From Rhodocaloribacter sp964552015 (GTDB lineage Bacteria; Bacteroidota; Rhodothermia; Rhodothermales; ISCAR-4553), in contig CAZKFR010000001.1 in NCBI GenBank assembly GCA_964552015.1, forward strand, positions 1 through 64,000: DNA of 64,000 nt, written 5' to 3'. This document shows positions 16,717-25,338 of the stretch, one piece after another; the stretch's first letter is position 1, and every line of letters begins with the position of its first letter. A program made the translations under genes and the position numbers. The notes under the pieces were generated by a model that saw only the letters and a program-made list of their open reading frames with translations, ran no database searches and was not told where the DNA came from.

Positions 16717-16782
16717 TTCACCGCCGGTGTGGGCGATGATTCGGGGTGTTCCCTTAATGTACTACAGCAGCGAGGAATACGC

Positions 16783-17070
16783 ATGGCTACACGCAAACGC
16801 AGGGGTATGCTCATCAAAAACACGAACCCCCGGCCCGTGGTCATCGAAATGAAGACCCGGACGCTGCGGATCGGACCCGGCGAAGAACGCCTGGTCACGG
16901 CCGAGGAAGTCCGGGACCCCGATCTGCGGGAAAAATTGCAGGTCCGGGCCGTGTCCATCGTACGTCCCTCCCTGCCGGAAGAAGAAGAGGCGTTGCTGCA
17001 GGAACTGGCGGCCGCGCGGCAGGAGAAGGCCGGCGACGACATCGGGACGGAACCGGACACTCGCTCGTGA
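16783..17070 (+). CDS. Hypothetical small protein upstream of QTMAN homolog
   Basis: A 95-residue protein I do not recognise. It begins with a basic stretch ATRKRRGMLIKN, continues with a predicted all-beta part (VVIEMKTRTLRIGPGEERLVTAEEV, where PGEE marks a turn) and ends in an acidic helix PEEEEALLQELAAA. The ATG at 16783 has a GAGGAA ribosome site seven bases upstream; upstream in-frame codons lack one. The layout (N-x-R/T, beta, PGE, 'dpdLREKL') resembles small structural proteins of phage tails, but that is only a resemblance. It is followed after 25 bases by the glycosyltransferase gene, probably in one operon. Confidence 0.7.
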   Translation: MATRKRRGMLIKNTNPRPVVIEMKTRTLRIGPGEERLVTAEEVRDPDLREKLQVRAVSIVRPSLPEEEEALLQELAAARQEKAGDDIGTEPDTRS

Positions 17071-17095
17071 GGGCCTTGCCTTGACCCCCGCTGTT

Positions 17096-18250
17096 ATGAA
17101 CGTACTCGCGCTCGAACCCTGGTACGGAGGTTCCCATCGCAACTTCCTCGACGGCCTGGTCAAGCACAGCCGGCACGAGGTGGTCCCCATCACGATGACG
17201 CCCCGCTTCTGGAAGTGGCGGATGCAGGGGGGCGCCGTGACGATGGCGCGGAAGGCGCTGCAGGTGCTGGAGCAGGGTTTCCGCCCGGAGGTCCTCCTCG
17301 CCACCGATATGGTGAACCTCCCGGCCTTTCTGGCGCTCACGCGTCCCCATTTCGACCAGATCCCCGTCATCTTCTACCTGCACGAGAACCAGCTCACGTA
17401 TCCGCTCCCGGAAGGACAACAACGTGACGAGACGTACGGCTACATCAACTACCTCTCGTGCCTGGCGGCCGACCGGGTCGTCTTCAACTCGCGCTTCCAC
17501 TACGAGGAGTTCATGGAGGCGCTCCCGGTCCTTCTGCGGCGGTTCCCGGATTACACCCACCTCGACACCGTCCGGGAGATCCGGGAGAAAAGCATGGTCA
17601 TCCACCTGGGCTTGGACCTGGCGGCCCACGATGCCTTTCGCGCGGATTATCCGCCGCATGCCTGGGGCCCCGGCATGAAGCCGCCCATCATCCTGTGGAA
17701 TCAGCGCTGGGAGTACGACAAGAATCCGGAGGCCTTCTTCCGCCTGATGAACCGCCTCGACGACGCCGGCCATCCGTTCCGCCTGATCCTGGCCGGGGAG
17801 CATTTCGAGGAGCAGCCCCGGGAGTTCGAGCAGGCCTTCGAGCGGTACGCCGAACGCATCCTGCATTACGGCTATGCCGAGGACTTCGAAGAGTACAGCC
17901 GCCTCCTGCATCGTGCCGATATCGTCGTATCGACGGCACACCACGAGTTTTTCGGCATCTCGATCCTCGAAGCCATCTATTGCGGGTGTCATCCGCTCCT
18001 GCCCAACCGCCTGAGCTATCCCGAACTGATACCCGAATCGCTCCACCGGCCTCTGCTCCACGCCCCCATTCTGTACGACGACGAGGAAGACCTCTACCGC
18101 ATCCTCTCGGCGATCCTGCGGGGGGAAGAACGACCGCTGCCGGTCTCGACGCTGCGGGAGATCCCGCGCCCGCTCGACTGGCGCACGCACGTACACGTCT
18201 ACGACGATCTCGTGGAGGAAGTCGCCGGACGAGCGGTGCCGGTGGCCTGA
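17096..18250 (+). CDS. tRNA-queuosine alpha-mannosyltransferase homolog (DUF3524 / GTDC1 type)
   Basis: A 384-residue GT-B glycosyltransferase. The N terminus VLALEPWYGGSHRNFLDGL and the following VVPITMTPRFWKWRMQGGA are the DUF3524 signature shared with GTDC1, the enzyme that mannosylates queuosine in cytosolic tRNA-Asp of animals. HENQLTYPL and NYLSCLAADRVVFNSRFHYEEF follow, and the C-terminal half has the nucleotide-sugar region NQRWEYDKNPEAFF and SxxxxEFFGISILEA(I)YCG. ATG 17096 was chosen; a TTG at 17081 precedes it. Whether the bacterial protein acts on queuosine-tRNA is inference from homology. Its stop abuts that of the convergent kinase gene. Confidence 0.85.
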   Translation: MNVLALEPWYGGSHRNFLDGLVKHSRHEVVPITMTPRFWKWRMQGGAVTMARKALQVLEQGFRPEVLLATDMVNLPAFLALTRPHFDQIPVIFYLHENQLTYPLPEGQQRDETYGYINYLSCLAADRVVFNSRFHYEEFMEALPVLLRRFPDYTHLDTVREIREKSMVIHLGLDLAAHDAFRADYPPHAWGPGMKPPIILWNQRWEYDKNPEAFFRLMNRLDDAGHPFRLILAGEHFEEQPREFEQAFERYAERILHYGYAEDFEEYSRLLHRADIVVSTAHHEFFGISILEAIYCGCHPLLPNRLSYPELIPESLHRPLLHAPILYDDEEDLYRILSAILRGEERPLPVSTLREIPRPLDWRTHVHVYDDLVEEVAGRAVPVA

Positions 18251-20392
18251 TCAGGCCTCGGCGCGGAACACCTCGGTGACGGTCTGCCGGAGCTGGGGCA
18301 GCGTGAAGGGTTTGGCCAGGTACTCGTCGAACCCGGCCTCGAGGAAATGCTCACGTTCGCCGGTCATGGCATAGGCCGTCACGGCAATGACCGGCGTGTG
18401 CCGGTAGGCGTCGAGTTGACGCAGCGCATGCAGGACATCGACACCGTTGCGTTCGCGGCCCAGGTTGATGTCCATGAGAACGAGGTCAAAGGGATGCCGG
18501 GAGGCAAGTGCGAGCGCGTCGTCCTCGTTCTGGGCGGTTTCGATGATCGTGCACCCCTCGACCCGGGAAAGGTACCTCCGCATCAGAAAGAGGATGTCTT
18601 CATTGTCATCGACGATCAACACCGAAAACGGGGCGACCGTTCGGGCAGCGACCGCCTCGCTCCGCAGCGTACCGGATGCGCCGGCCTGGATCGGGAATAC
18701 CAGGGTGAAGGTGCTCCCTTCGCCCTTCGTGCTCTCAACGGAGATCGTACCGCCCATCAGATCGACCAGGTTCTTGGCCAGGGTCAGGCCCAGCCCGAGC
18801 CCTTCGTACAGGCGCGACATCCCGCTGCTCTCCTGGGCGAAGGCGACGAACAAGTTCTTTAAAAAGGGGCGGCTCATCCCGATGCCCTGGTCGATGACCT
18901 GTATGATCGCCGTGTTGTTCGGTCCCTTGCCCACCACGACGATAGATCCCTTTTCGCTGAATTTGATGGCATTGTCGAGGAGCTGGATCAGCACCCGGTG
19001 CATGAGGTTGCCATCCAGGTAAACGAGAAGGGGGTCTTCGGGGACCACCACGTCGAGTTCCAGGCCTTTGTCTTCGGCAAAGGGCCTGACCTGATCCACG
19101 GCCTTGCGAATGATGTCGCGCACGTCGAGGTCTTCACATTCAGGCTCCAGCGATCCGGCCTCCAGCATAGAGAAATCGAGGATGTTGTTGAAGGTATGCA
19201 GGAGCCTCATGCCGCTGCGCTCGATGAAGTCGAGATAGGACGGGTTTGCATCCGGGAACTGGTCGCGCATCAGTTCCGAAAAGCCGATGATGGAGGCCAG
19301 CGGGGTGCGGATTTCATGGCTCAGGTTATCCAGGAACGCGGACTTGAGGCGGTTCATCCGATCTGCCTCTTCATGGGCGCGCACCATCTCCAGGCGGCTG
19401 TAGCGGTTCTCGATGGCCAGCGAGACGATGTTCACGATCGCCTGCAGGAAAACCTGGTCCTCCTGCGAGAAGGCTTCGGCTTTGGCATGATAGACCCCGA
19501 GCACGCCATAGGGCCTGTCCTCGGACAGGCGGATGGCCGCGGCCAGGCCACTCTGCGGTCCCGCCCCGGGCAGGGCCGCCTGCGCGAGACGCTGGTCCTT
19601 GGCGAAGTTGTGCACAAGGACGGGCGCCGTGGACTGGAAGGCGAGCCCGGCTTCGTCATCGGTTCCGACCGGGAGGGCTTCGGGCAGAGGAACGGTCCAC
19701 CCGGCCGACGAATGAAGTAAGAACTGTCGGGATTCGTCTTCATACTCGAGGATATAGGCATGGGAAGCCCCCAGACACGTCTTTAAAGCGCTGAGGCACG
19801 AAGGGAAGAACTCCTCGAGGGCGGGTGTCGAAAGGGCGTCGAGGCTGACCTGGGCCAGGGTCGTCTGGTACCCGTTGGTACGCAGAAGGCTCTGCTGGGC
19901 CTGCAGGTCCAGCGTGATGTCCTGTGCGGTGATCAGGATGCCTTGCATGGCCGGGTCCTCGATGAGGTTGGTGAGGGTGGCTTCCAGGTACCGGGTTGGT
20001 TCTTCCGTACCGGACCAGCGGAAGTTGACGACCTCGGAGGTACCCGGGGGAGCAGCGCGCAGGCGTTCGAACGCCCTGCGAACCGCGGGAAGATCGTCGT
20101 GATGAATCAGGTCGAAGACCGAAATGTTGTCGGTCGGGAAGGACTTCGGTTGGTCCAGTGTAGGGCTGTAGAGGCTCAGCCGGTTGAGCTGGCCATCTTC
20201 CCCGGCGAGGGCCGTCAGGGTGGGTGACGTTTGCCAGAGATCGCCGTGGATCGTACGGCCCGGGTTCGGCGGTTCGGTGTGCGCAAGGGCTTTTTTCGTA
20301 CGTCGTCTGGCGCAGCGAGTGAGCCAGTATGCACAGAGAGCGTCGGTCGTGCGGAACGTGAGACGGGATCCTGTCCGGTACCTACGAGACAT
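18251..20392 (-). CDS. Hybrid histidine kinase (PAS-GAF-HisKA-HATPase-REC)
   Basis: A 713-residue cytoplasmic hybrid sensor kinase without membrane segments. In order: a PAS-like domain (about 45-165), a GAF domain (185-335), the phospho-acceptor helix DNLSHEIRTPLASIIGFSELM around 365-385 (histidine in SHEIRTP), the ATPase with LLDNAIKFSEKGS and GLGLTLAKNLVDLMGG, and a C-terminal receiver with FSVLIVDDNED and the acceptor aspartate in LVLMDINLG. The input signal is unknown. ATG 20392 fits the domain start; 358 non-coding bases lie upstream. Confidence 0.9.
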   Translation of the reverse strand: MSRRYRTGSRLTFRTTDALCAYWLTRCARRRTKKALAHTEPPNPGRTIHGDLWQTSPTLTALAGEDGQLNRLSLYSPTLDQPKSFPTDNISVFDLIHHDDLPAVRRAFERLRAAPPGTSEVVNFRWSGTEEPTRYLEATLTNLIEDPAMQGILITAQDITLDLQAQQSLLRTNGYQTTLAQVSLDALSTPALEEFFPSCLSALKTCLGASHAYILEYEDESRQFLLHSSAGWTVPLPEALPVGTDDEAGLAFQSTAPVLVHNFAKDQRLAQAALPGAGPQSGLAAAIRLSEDRPYGVLGVYHAKAEAFSQEDQVFLQAIVNIVSLAIENRYSRLEMVRAHEEADRMNRLKSAFLDNLSHEIRTPLASIIGFSELMRDQFPDANPSYLDFIERSGMRLLHTFNNILDFSMLEAGSLEPECEDLDVRDIIRKAVDQVRPFAEDKGLELDVVVPEDPLLVYLDGNLMHRVLIQLLDNAIKFSEKGSIVVVGKGPNNTAIIQVIDQGIGMSRPFLKNLFVAFAQESSGMSRLYEGLGLGLTLAKNLVDLMGGTISVESTKGEGSTFTLVFPIQAGASGTLRSEAVAARTVAPFSVLIVDDNEDILFLMRRYLSRVEGCTIIETAQNEDDALALASRHPFDLVLMDINLGRERNGVDVLHALRQLDAYRHTPVIAVTAYAMTGEREHFLEAGFDEYLAKPFTLPQLRQTVTEVFRAEA

Positions 20393-20750
20393 GAAACGCG
20401 GCCCTGGTTGAGCATGGAAACGAGGCGAGGGGGAAGGCCGCGGTGTACGGACGGCCGGTACGAAAGATGCTACCCGGAAAGGCCCCGACGTCCAGAGAGG
20501 CGATGGGGTACGCGTCGGGCCTGCAGGAGAGACAGACACCGGTCACGCGGTGGTGTCCTTCGCGGTACGCATGGCCACTGGCAGAGTACGTACGGGTCAG
20601 ATCGAAAGAAGCTCGTCTGACGTGTTAACGGTGCAGGGGGTGGCGCGAGGGGGATGGGTACAGACCTGCCAGAGGATGGCCAGATAATAACACCCGGCCC
20701 TGTATAAGTTCAAGTTGCCAATCCTTTCGTAAAGAAAATGGGTCTCCTGC
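20393..20750. other. Gap of 358 bases between signalling genes
   Basis: No gene is supported. The right end (20680-20740) is AT-rich compared with its surroundings and carries a possible leftward promoter for the hybrid kinase. The rest shows no repeat, hairpin with T-run or conserved RNA motif that I can defend. Confidence 0.5.
20684..20713 (-). promoter_or_regulatory. Candidate leftward promoter for the hybrid kinase
   Basis: On the minus strand TTGAAC (20708-20713) and TATTAT (20684-20689) are spaced by 18 bases. The start codon of the hybrid kinase is about 290 bases downstream, giving a long leader, so this is tentative. Confidence 0.3.
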
Positions 20751-22154
20751 CTATTCGGTAACCGGAAGGGGTGCGCCCGAAGACGCGGGTAAGCCCGGGG
20801 TCGGCATGGAGGGCAGGCGGATGGGACCCTGGCCGTCGGCCTGTGCCATGGCCGGGTTGCGGTAGACCAGAATGTTGTCCACGATGGGTTCCGTTTCGTG
20901 GTAGGTGTGCAGGCGGGCGATGAGGTGTTCGTCGAGTAACTGGTTTTTTTCGAGCAGCAGCAGGCCCCGGATGGAGCGCAGGTCGCGAGCCAGGACCATG
21001 CCGGGACGCAGGTCGAACAGACCTACTTCCACTTCGATGGCATGGTTGACGGGATGGTCGTCGTGCTGGAGGCTGGTCGCGAGAATGTCGACGAGGGAAG
21101 GATCGAACAGCGTCGGTGTGTTGTCGCGCAGGTACAGGAGTGCCTTCTCGGGCGTGGATCGATGAAACGTGCCCTGTTCATTGAGGGCGTTGTCGAAAGC
21201 ATCGGCGACCGCGATGATGCGTGCGCCCAGCGGAATCTGGTTGCCCTGGAAGCGTTTTGGAAAGCCGCTGCCATCGAAGTGTTCGTGATGATGGCGGACG
21301 TAGCGGGCGGCTTCTTCCAGGCCGGGTATCATCTCGATGAGCGAGGCGCCCCGGGGCGCATGGGTCAACAACACGGCCCGATCATGTGCTTTGAGTTGTG
21401 CGTAGGGCTTCTTGAGCAGGTTGGGGTCCATCGTGATCTTGCCGATGTCGTGCAGCTTGGCGGCGACCTCGAGCTGAAAGAGCTGATCGCCAGTGAACCC
21501 CAGTTTTTCCCCGATCATGACGGCCAGCGCCGTGACGCGCTTGGCGTGTTTACCCAGGGCCGGGGAATGCATGTCGGCCAGGTGCGCCAGTACCTCGATG
21601 GTGCCCCGGAAGCTACGTGAGAGGGCCTGGTTGAGTTCGGTCACCTGCCGCGTCCGCTCCAGGACTTTCTCCCGCAGTGTCTTGTTGAAGGCTTCCAGTT
21701 TACGGTTCTGCTCTTCAGTCAGGGCCAGCAGGCGACGGTTCTCGCTGACCAGGTGGTTCTGTTCGACCGCCTGATGGATCGTCGCCAGGACCTCCTCGTC
21801 GTTCCAGGGTTTGGTCAGAAAACGAAAGACCGCCCCCTCGTTGATGGCACGGATGACCGACTGCATATCGGCATAGCCCGTAAGGAGGATGCGCACCGTG
21901 TCCGGCGCTTTTTCGCGGGCCCTGGCCAGGAAGGTGGTGCCTTCCATGGTAGGCATGCGCTGATCCGATACGATGACGGCGAAGGTCGCCTGCTCGAGGT
22001 GTTCGAGCGCTTCCTCGGGTGAAGTCGTCGCCGTGACGTCGTAGCGCTTGCGCAGCAGGCGTTGGAGCGACCGCAGGATGTTCTCCTCATCGTCGAGAAG
22101 CAACACCCGGGGGCGTTCACGGGGTTCTTCGGGAACGGGGATCGAGGTTGACAT
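20751..22154 (-). CDS. HD-GYP response regulator (putative cyclic-di-GMP phosphodiesterase)
   Basis: A 467-residue response regulator. The receiver (about 14-130) has RVLLLDDEENIL and acceptor Asp64 in IVSDQRMP; a helical linker follows; the HD-GYP domain shows KLHDIGKI near 233 and HHEHFDGSGFP near 285, the family GYP triplet being GFP here. Such enzymes hydrolyse cyclic di-GMP. A C-terminal 100 residues (VGLFDLRPGMVLARDLRS) form the extra domain seen in many RpfG-like proteins. The gene is last in an operon with the receiver protein (3 bases upstream) and the PAS kinase. Confidence 0.92.
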   Translation of the reverse strand: MSTSIPVPEEPRERPRVLLLDDEENILRSLQRLLRKRYDVTATTSPEEALEHLEQATFAVIVSDQRMPTMEGTTFLARAREKAPDTVRILLTGYADMQSVIRAINEGAVFRFLTKPWNDEEVLATIHQAVEQNHLVSENRRLLALTEEQNRKLEAFNKTLREKVLERTRQVTELNQALSRSFRGTIEVLAHLADMHSPALGKHAKRVTALAVMIGEKLGFTGDQLFQLEVAAKLHDIGKITMDPNLLKKPYAQLKAHDRAVLLTHAPRGASLIEMIPGLEEAARYVRHHHEHFDGSGFPKRFQGNQIPLGARIIAVADAFDNALNEQGTFHRSTPEKALLYLRDNTPTLFDPSLVDILATSLQHDDHPVNHAIEVEVGLFDLRPGMVLARDLRSIRGLLLLEKNQLLDEHLIARLHTYHETEPIVDNILVYRNPAMAQADGQGPIRLPSMPTPGLPASSGAPLPVTE

Positions 22155-22157
22155 GGC

Positions 22158-22907
22158 TCAAGGGGTGGGGCTCGTGATGAACAGAAACACGTGCCGGAGC
22201 GGGCTTCCTTCGGGCAGGGAGATGGCTTCCAGGCGCGGGCAGGAGGGCGCGAGGGCTTCGTGCGGGTCCCGGCCTTCAGCCGGCGCGGGATTCTCGACAC
22301 CGGTCCGGGCGGCGTGCAGCCAGGCTTCCGGAAGGGTCGAGGCAGCCGGGTTGGCAAGGACCACCTCGCCCGAGGCATCGAGTCCCAGTGCCGGAACCGG
22401 CAGGAGGTCCAACAGCGCTTTCAGGGCTTCCTCATACGAGGCGCAACGTGCGGAGAGTGTGTGGCACTCCTGGCGGACCTTCTCCAGTTCGGTCTTGAAG
22501 ATGCCGGGCAGATAGAGCTTGGCCCGGCGCGTCTCCCATCGGGAGAAAGCCGCCCGCAAGGTGGCACGCAGATCGTCGTCGTCCCAGGGTTTGGGGAGAA
22601 AACGAAACACCTCGGCCTCGTTGATGGCTTCCACCAGTGCGGGAGGTTCGGCATAGCCGGAAAGCATGATGCGTATGGTTTCGGGGTGGTGTTGCTTGAT
22701 GCGAGCCAGCAGACGTGTGCCCGGTTCGTCGGGCATACGCTGGTCGCAGAGCACCACCTGCACCGGGTCGCGGGCCATGATGGCCAGGGCGGTAGCGGCA
22801 TCCTGCGCCGTCAGGACGCGATAGGGTTCTTTCCGCAGCACCCGTTGGAGCGCCCGGAGCACCTCGGCTTCGTCGTCGATACAGAGCAGGTTACGAGGCT
22901 GATGCAT
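22158..22907 (-). CDS. Receiver-domain protein with PAS-like C terminus
   Basis: A 249-residue protein. The N-terminal receiver has NLLCIDDEAEVLRALQ and the acceptor aspartate in VVLCDQRMPD, with the LPKPWDDDDLRATL end seen in receivers linked to HD-GYP proteins. After a coiled linker (ELEKVRQECHTLSARCASYEEAL) the C-terminal 80 residues contain ALLDLLPVPALGLDASGEVVLANPAA, the start of a PAS domain that then seems truncated. No DNA-binding or enzymatic output domain is visible. ATG 22907 overlaps the end of the kinase gene by 17 bases. Confidence 0.85.
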   Translation of the reverse strand: MHQPRNLLCIDDEAEVLRALQRVLRKEPYRVLTAQDAATALAIMARDPVQVVLCDQRMPDEPGTRLLARIKQHHPETIRIMLSGYAEPPALVEAINEAEVFRFLPKPWDDDDLRATLRAAFSRWETRRAKLYLPGIFKTELEKVRQECHTLSARCASYEEALKALLDLLPVPALGLDASGEVVLANPAASTLPEAWLHAARTGVENPAPAEGRDPHEALAPSCPRLEAISLPEGSPLRHVFLFITSPTP

Positions 22908-25089
22908 GGCGGGAAAGGGGTAGGTAGATAGTAAAGGCCGTCCCTTCTCCGACCGTACTCTCCACTTCAATGCGGCCATGATGTTGTTGGATAATGCCAT
23001 ACGATATCGAAAGACCCAGGCCGGTACCCTTCCCGACGGGCTTCGTCGTAAAGAACGGGGTAAACAGTTTCGGGATGTTTTCCGGTGGGATGCCGACCCC
23101 GGTGTCGGCGATGCGAATGATGATTTCCTCGTCGGAGGCCTTCGTCTCGATGGTGATGACGCCGTGGTCCGGAATGGCCTGGGCAGCGTTCAGGAGCAGG
23201 TTCATGAAGACCTGGTTGAGCTTGCCGGGATAGCAGGGGATCGGGGGGAGGGGGTTCAGGTGGGTTTCCACCGTACAATGGTATTTCAACTCGTTCCAGA
23301 TGACGCGCAGCGTGGCTTCGATATTTTCATTGATGTCCGCCAGTTGCATCTCGGCCTCGTCGATCCGTGCAAAGCTCTTGAGGCCCTGGACGATCTCTTT
23401 GACGCGATGGAGACCGGTAATGGACTCGGCCACGAGCATGTCGATGTCGTGGCGGATGTAGGTGAGGTCTTCTTCGGCGTCCAGGTCGCGGATGGCCTGG
23501 AGGAGACGCCGCTGGTCCGGTAGCACGGGCTCGGGCAGGGAGGAGGCCAGTTCGGCGTAGAGGTCGATGAGCCGGTGGTAGGTTTCGATGTAATTGTGCA
23601 ACGTATTCAGGTTGCTCGTTACGAAGCCGACCGGGTTGTTGATCTCGTGCGCCACCCCGGCTGCGAGTTGACCCAGGGAGGCCATTTTTTCAGCCTGTAC
23701 GAGCTGGGCCTGGCTTTCCTTGAGCTTCCGGTTGGCGTCCTCGAGCTGGCGGAGGGCTTCTTCGGCCTGCCGGCGGGCTTCTTCCAGTTCGTGGATGGTC
23801 AGGCTCAACTGGTTGGCCTGTTCTTCATAGGCAGCCGACTTGGCCTCCAGGTCGGCCGCATAGAAGATCAGGTCGGCTTCGGTCTGTTTGCGTTCGGTGA
23901 TGTCACGCAGCATGACGGCAACGCCGTCGGTCCAGGGAACGATCTGTTCGTAATACCAGCCAGGACTCGGAAAGGCATCGGACATCCAGCGTTCCTGTTC
24001 CTTCGGCATACCCTGGTCGAAAACGTCCCGGTAGGCGGCCAGGAGGCCTTCTTCCTCAAAGACCGGAAAGACCTGGCTCAGGGGCTGATTACGTACGCCT
24101 TCCCGGGAAACGCCCAGCAGTTGTTCCGCGCGCCGGTTCAGGTTCAGGAGGGTGAAATCCTGGACCTGCCCGGCTTCGTCTCGGAGGCACGAAAGGAGCA
24201 TGAAGGCGTCGAGCATGCCTTCCATCGTGGCCATGAACATCTCCTGGCTTCTGCGTAGGGCCTGCTCGGCCTTGCAGCGCTCGGTGATGTCTTCAGAAAT
24301 CCCCAGCAGATAGAGCGGACGTCCAGAGGGGTCGAAAATGGGGATTTTCTGGGTGTGCAGGATGCGTTCCCCATCGCGCGTGTGGATGCGCTCTTCGGGG
24401 ATGTCGACGAGTTTTCCCGTGGTCAGCACCTCCCGGTCTTTCGCCGTGAAGGCGTCGGCCTCCTCGGCCGGGAAGAAGTCGTGGTCGCACTTGCCGATCA
24501 TTTCACGGCGCGGGATCCCGAGGATCGCTTCGGCGGCCCGGTTCAGGCGAAGGAAACGGAGGGTTTCGGCATCCTTGACGAAGATCTTGACGGGGATGTG
24601 CTCGAAGATGCTCTCCAGGAAACGGAGTTCGGTTCGGAGGGCGGCCTCGCTCAACCGCTGTTCGGTCACGTTGTGGACGAGGCCCAGGACGCACCCTTCG
24701 GGCAGGTGGGGGGTCGGGCTCGTCGCAGCCATGCGAACCTCCAGGTAAAGACGATGGCCCCAGGGGTGCGGGAGCGAGAGTTCCTGTTCGAGGAGGTCCA
24801 GGTCCCCTGACGCCAGACGCTCCAGAGCATCTCGGAGCGGTTCGCGGCCGGGCGGAGCCACCAGGTCCGGCAGGGCCTTGCCCAGGACACCCTCGGCCGT
24901 CCGGCCCAGGAGGTCCAGAAACGGAGGATTGACGTCCTCGAGGATACCTTCCGGGAGGCGGATGAGGAAGGCGGCACAGGGAATCAGCGTCAGCAGGTCG
25001 GTCGGGTGCCTTCCTCGCTGGCGTTGGCGGCTGCGTGGCCTGCCGGCCTGCCGTCCTGTCGTGCCAGGGTTGTTCGTGGAACTACGCAT
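22891..25089 (-). CDS. Multi-PAS histidine kinase
   Basis: A 732-residue soluble sensor kinase. Three PAS domains are visible (about 30-145, 150-270 with KIFVKDAETLRFLRLN, and 275-400 with WTDGVAVMLRDITERK), then a coiled coil over 405-465, the acceptor helix QLAAGVAHEINNPVGFVTSN and an ATPase with NLLLNAAQAIPD, IADTGVGIPPENIPKLFTPFFTTK (GVGIP, FTPFFTTK) and GTGLGLSISYGI. The HEINNP type of histidine box is that of NtrB-like kinases. No membrane helix. ATG 25089 chosen; a frame start at 25209 adds unstructured residues. It heads the operon with the receiver protein and HD-GYP regulator, its likely phosphorelay partners. Confidence 0.9.
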   Translation of the reverse strand: MRSSTNNPGTTGRQAGRPRSRQRQRGRHPTDLLTLIPCAAFLIRLPEGILEDVNPPFLDLLGRTAEGVLGKALPDLVAPPGREPLRDALERLASGDLDLLEQELSLPHPWGHRLYLEVRMAATSPTPHLPEGCVLGLVHNVTEQRLSEAALRTELRFLESIFEHIPVKIFVKDAETLRFLRLNRAAEAILGIPRREMIGKCDHDFFPAEEADAFTAKDREVLTTGKLVDIPEERIHTRDGERILHTQKIPIFDPSGRPLYLLGISEDITERCKAEQALRRSQEMFMATMEGMLDAFMLLSCLRDEAGQVQDFTLLNLNRRAEQLLGVSREGVRNQPLSQVFPVFEEEGLLAAYRDVFDQGMPKEQERWMSDAFPSPGWYYEQIVPWTDGVAVMLRDITERKQTEADLIFYAADLEAKSAAYEEQANQLSLTIHELEEARRQAEEALRQLEDANRKLKESQAQLVQAEKMASLGQLAAGVAHEINNPVGFVTSNLNTLHNYIETYHRLIDLYAELASSLPEPVLPDQRRLLQAIRDLDAEEDLTYIRHDIDMLVAESITGLHRVKEIVQGLKSFARIDEAEMQLADINENIEATLRVIWNELKYHCTVETHLNPLPPIPCYPGKLNQVFMNLLLNAAQAIPDHGVITIETKASDEEIIIRIADTGVGIPPENIPKLFTPFFTTKPVGKGTGLGLSISYGIIQQHHGRIEVESTVGEGTAFTIYLPLSRHASAS

Positions 25090-25278
25090 GGGGTGTGCCG
25101 GGGTGTCCACGAGGAACGGGTGCGGGAGGATCTCACCTCGAGCCTCGGATGAGATCACAGGCGGATGCAGGCAGGGAAAGGGGGACCGGCCACGTGCAGG
25201 GGTAGCCAACGTCAGTATCGGAGACTATATCCCAACCTTAACCCCGGCGCCCCGGGGCTCCCGGCAGGGTGAAAAGGA

Positions 25279-25314
25279 AAAGGCGTGGGGGATGTCGCCA
25301 TGCCCCACGCCTTT
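25279..25314. terminator. Bidirectional hairpin terminator after icd
   Basis: AAAGGCGTGGGG at 25279-25290 pairs perfectly with CCCCACGCCTTT at 25303-25314 around a 12-base loop. Read on the minus strand it stands 25 bases past the isocitrate dehydrogenase stop and runs into CCTTTTCCTTTTC, a good rho-independent terminator. Confidence 0.85.
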
Positions 25315-25338
25315 CGGGTCCGACCACCGGGGAGATCG

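Noticed and set aside
20560..20700. A string CAGACCTGCC near 20661 resembling the end of a cobalamin riboswitch B12 box
   Set aside because: The preceding consensus (AGCCAGGAG) and the upstream GCTGCCCCCGC core are missing, and no rightward gene follows; the hybrid kinase is on the other strand.
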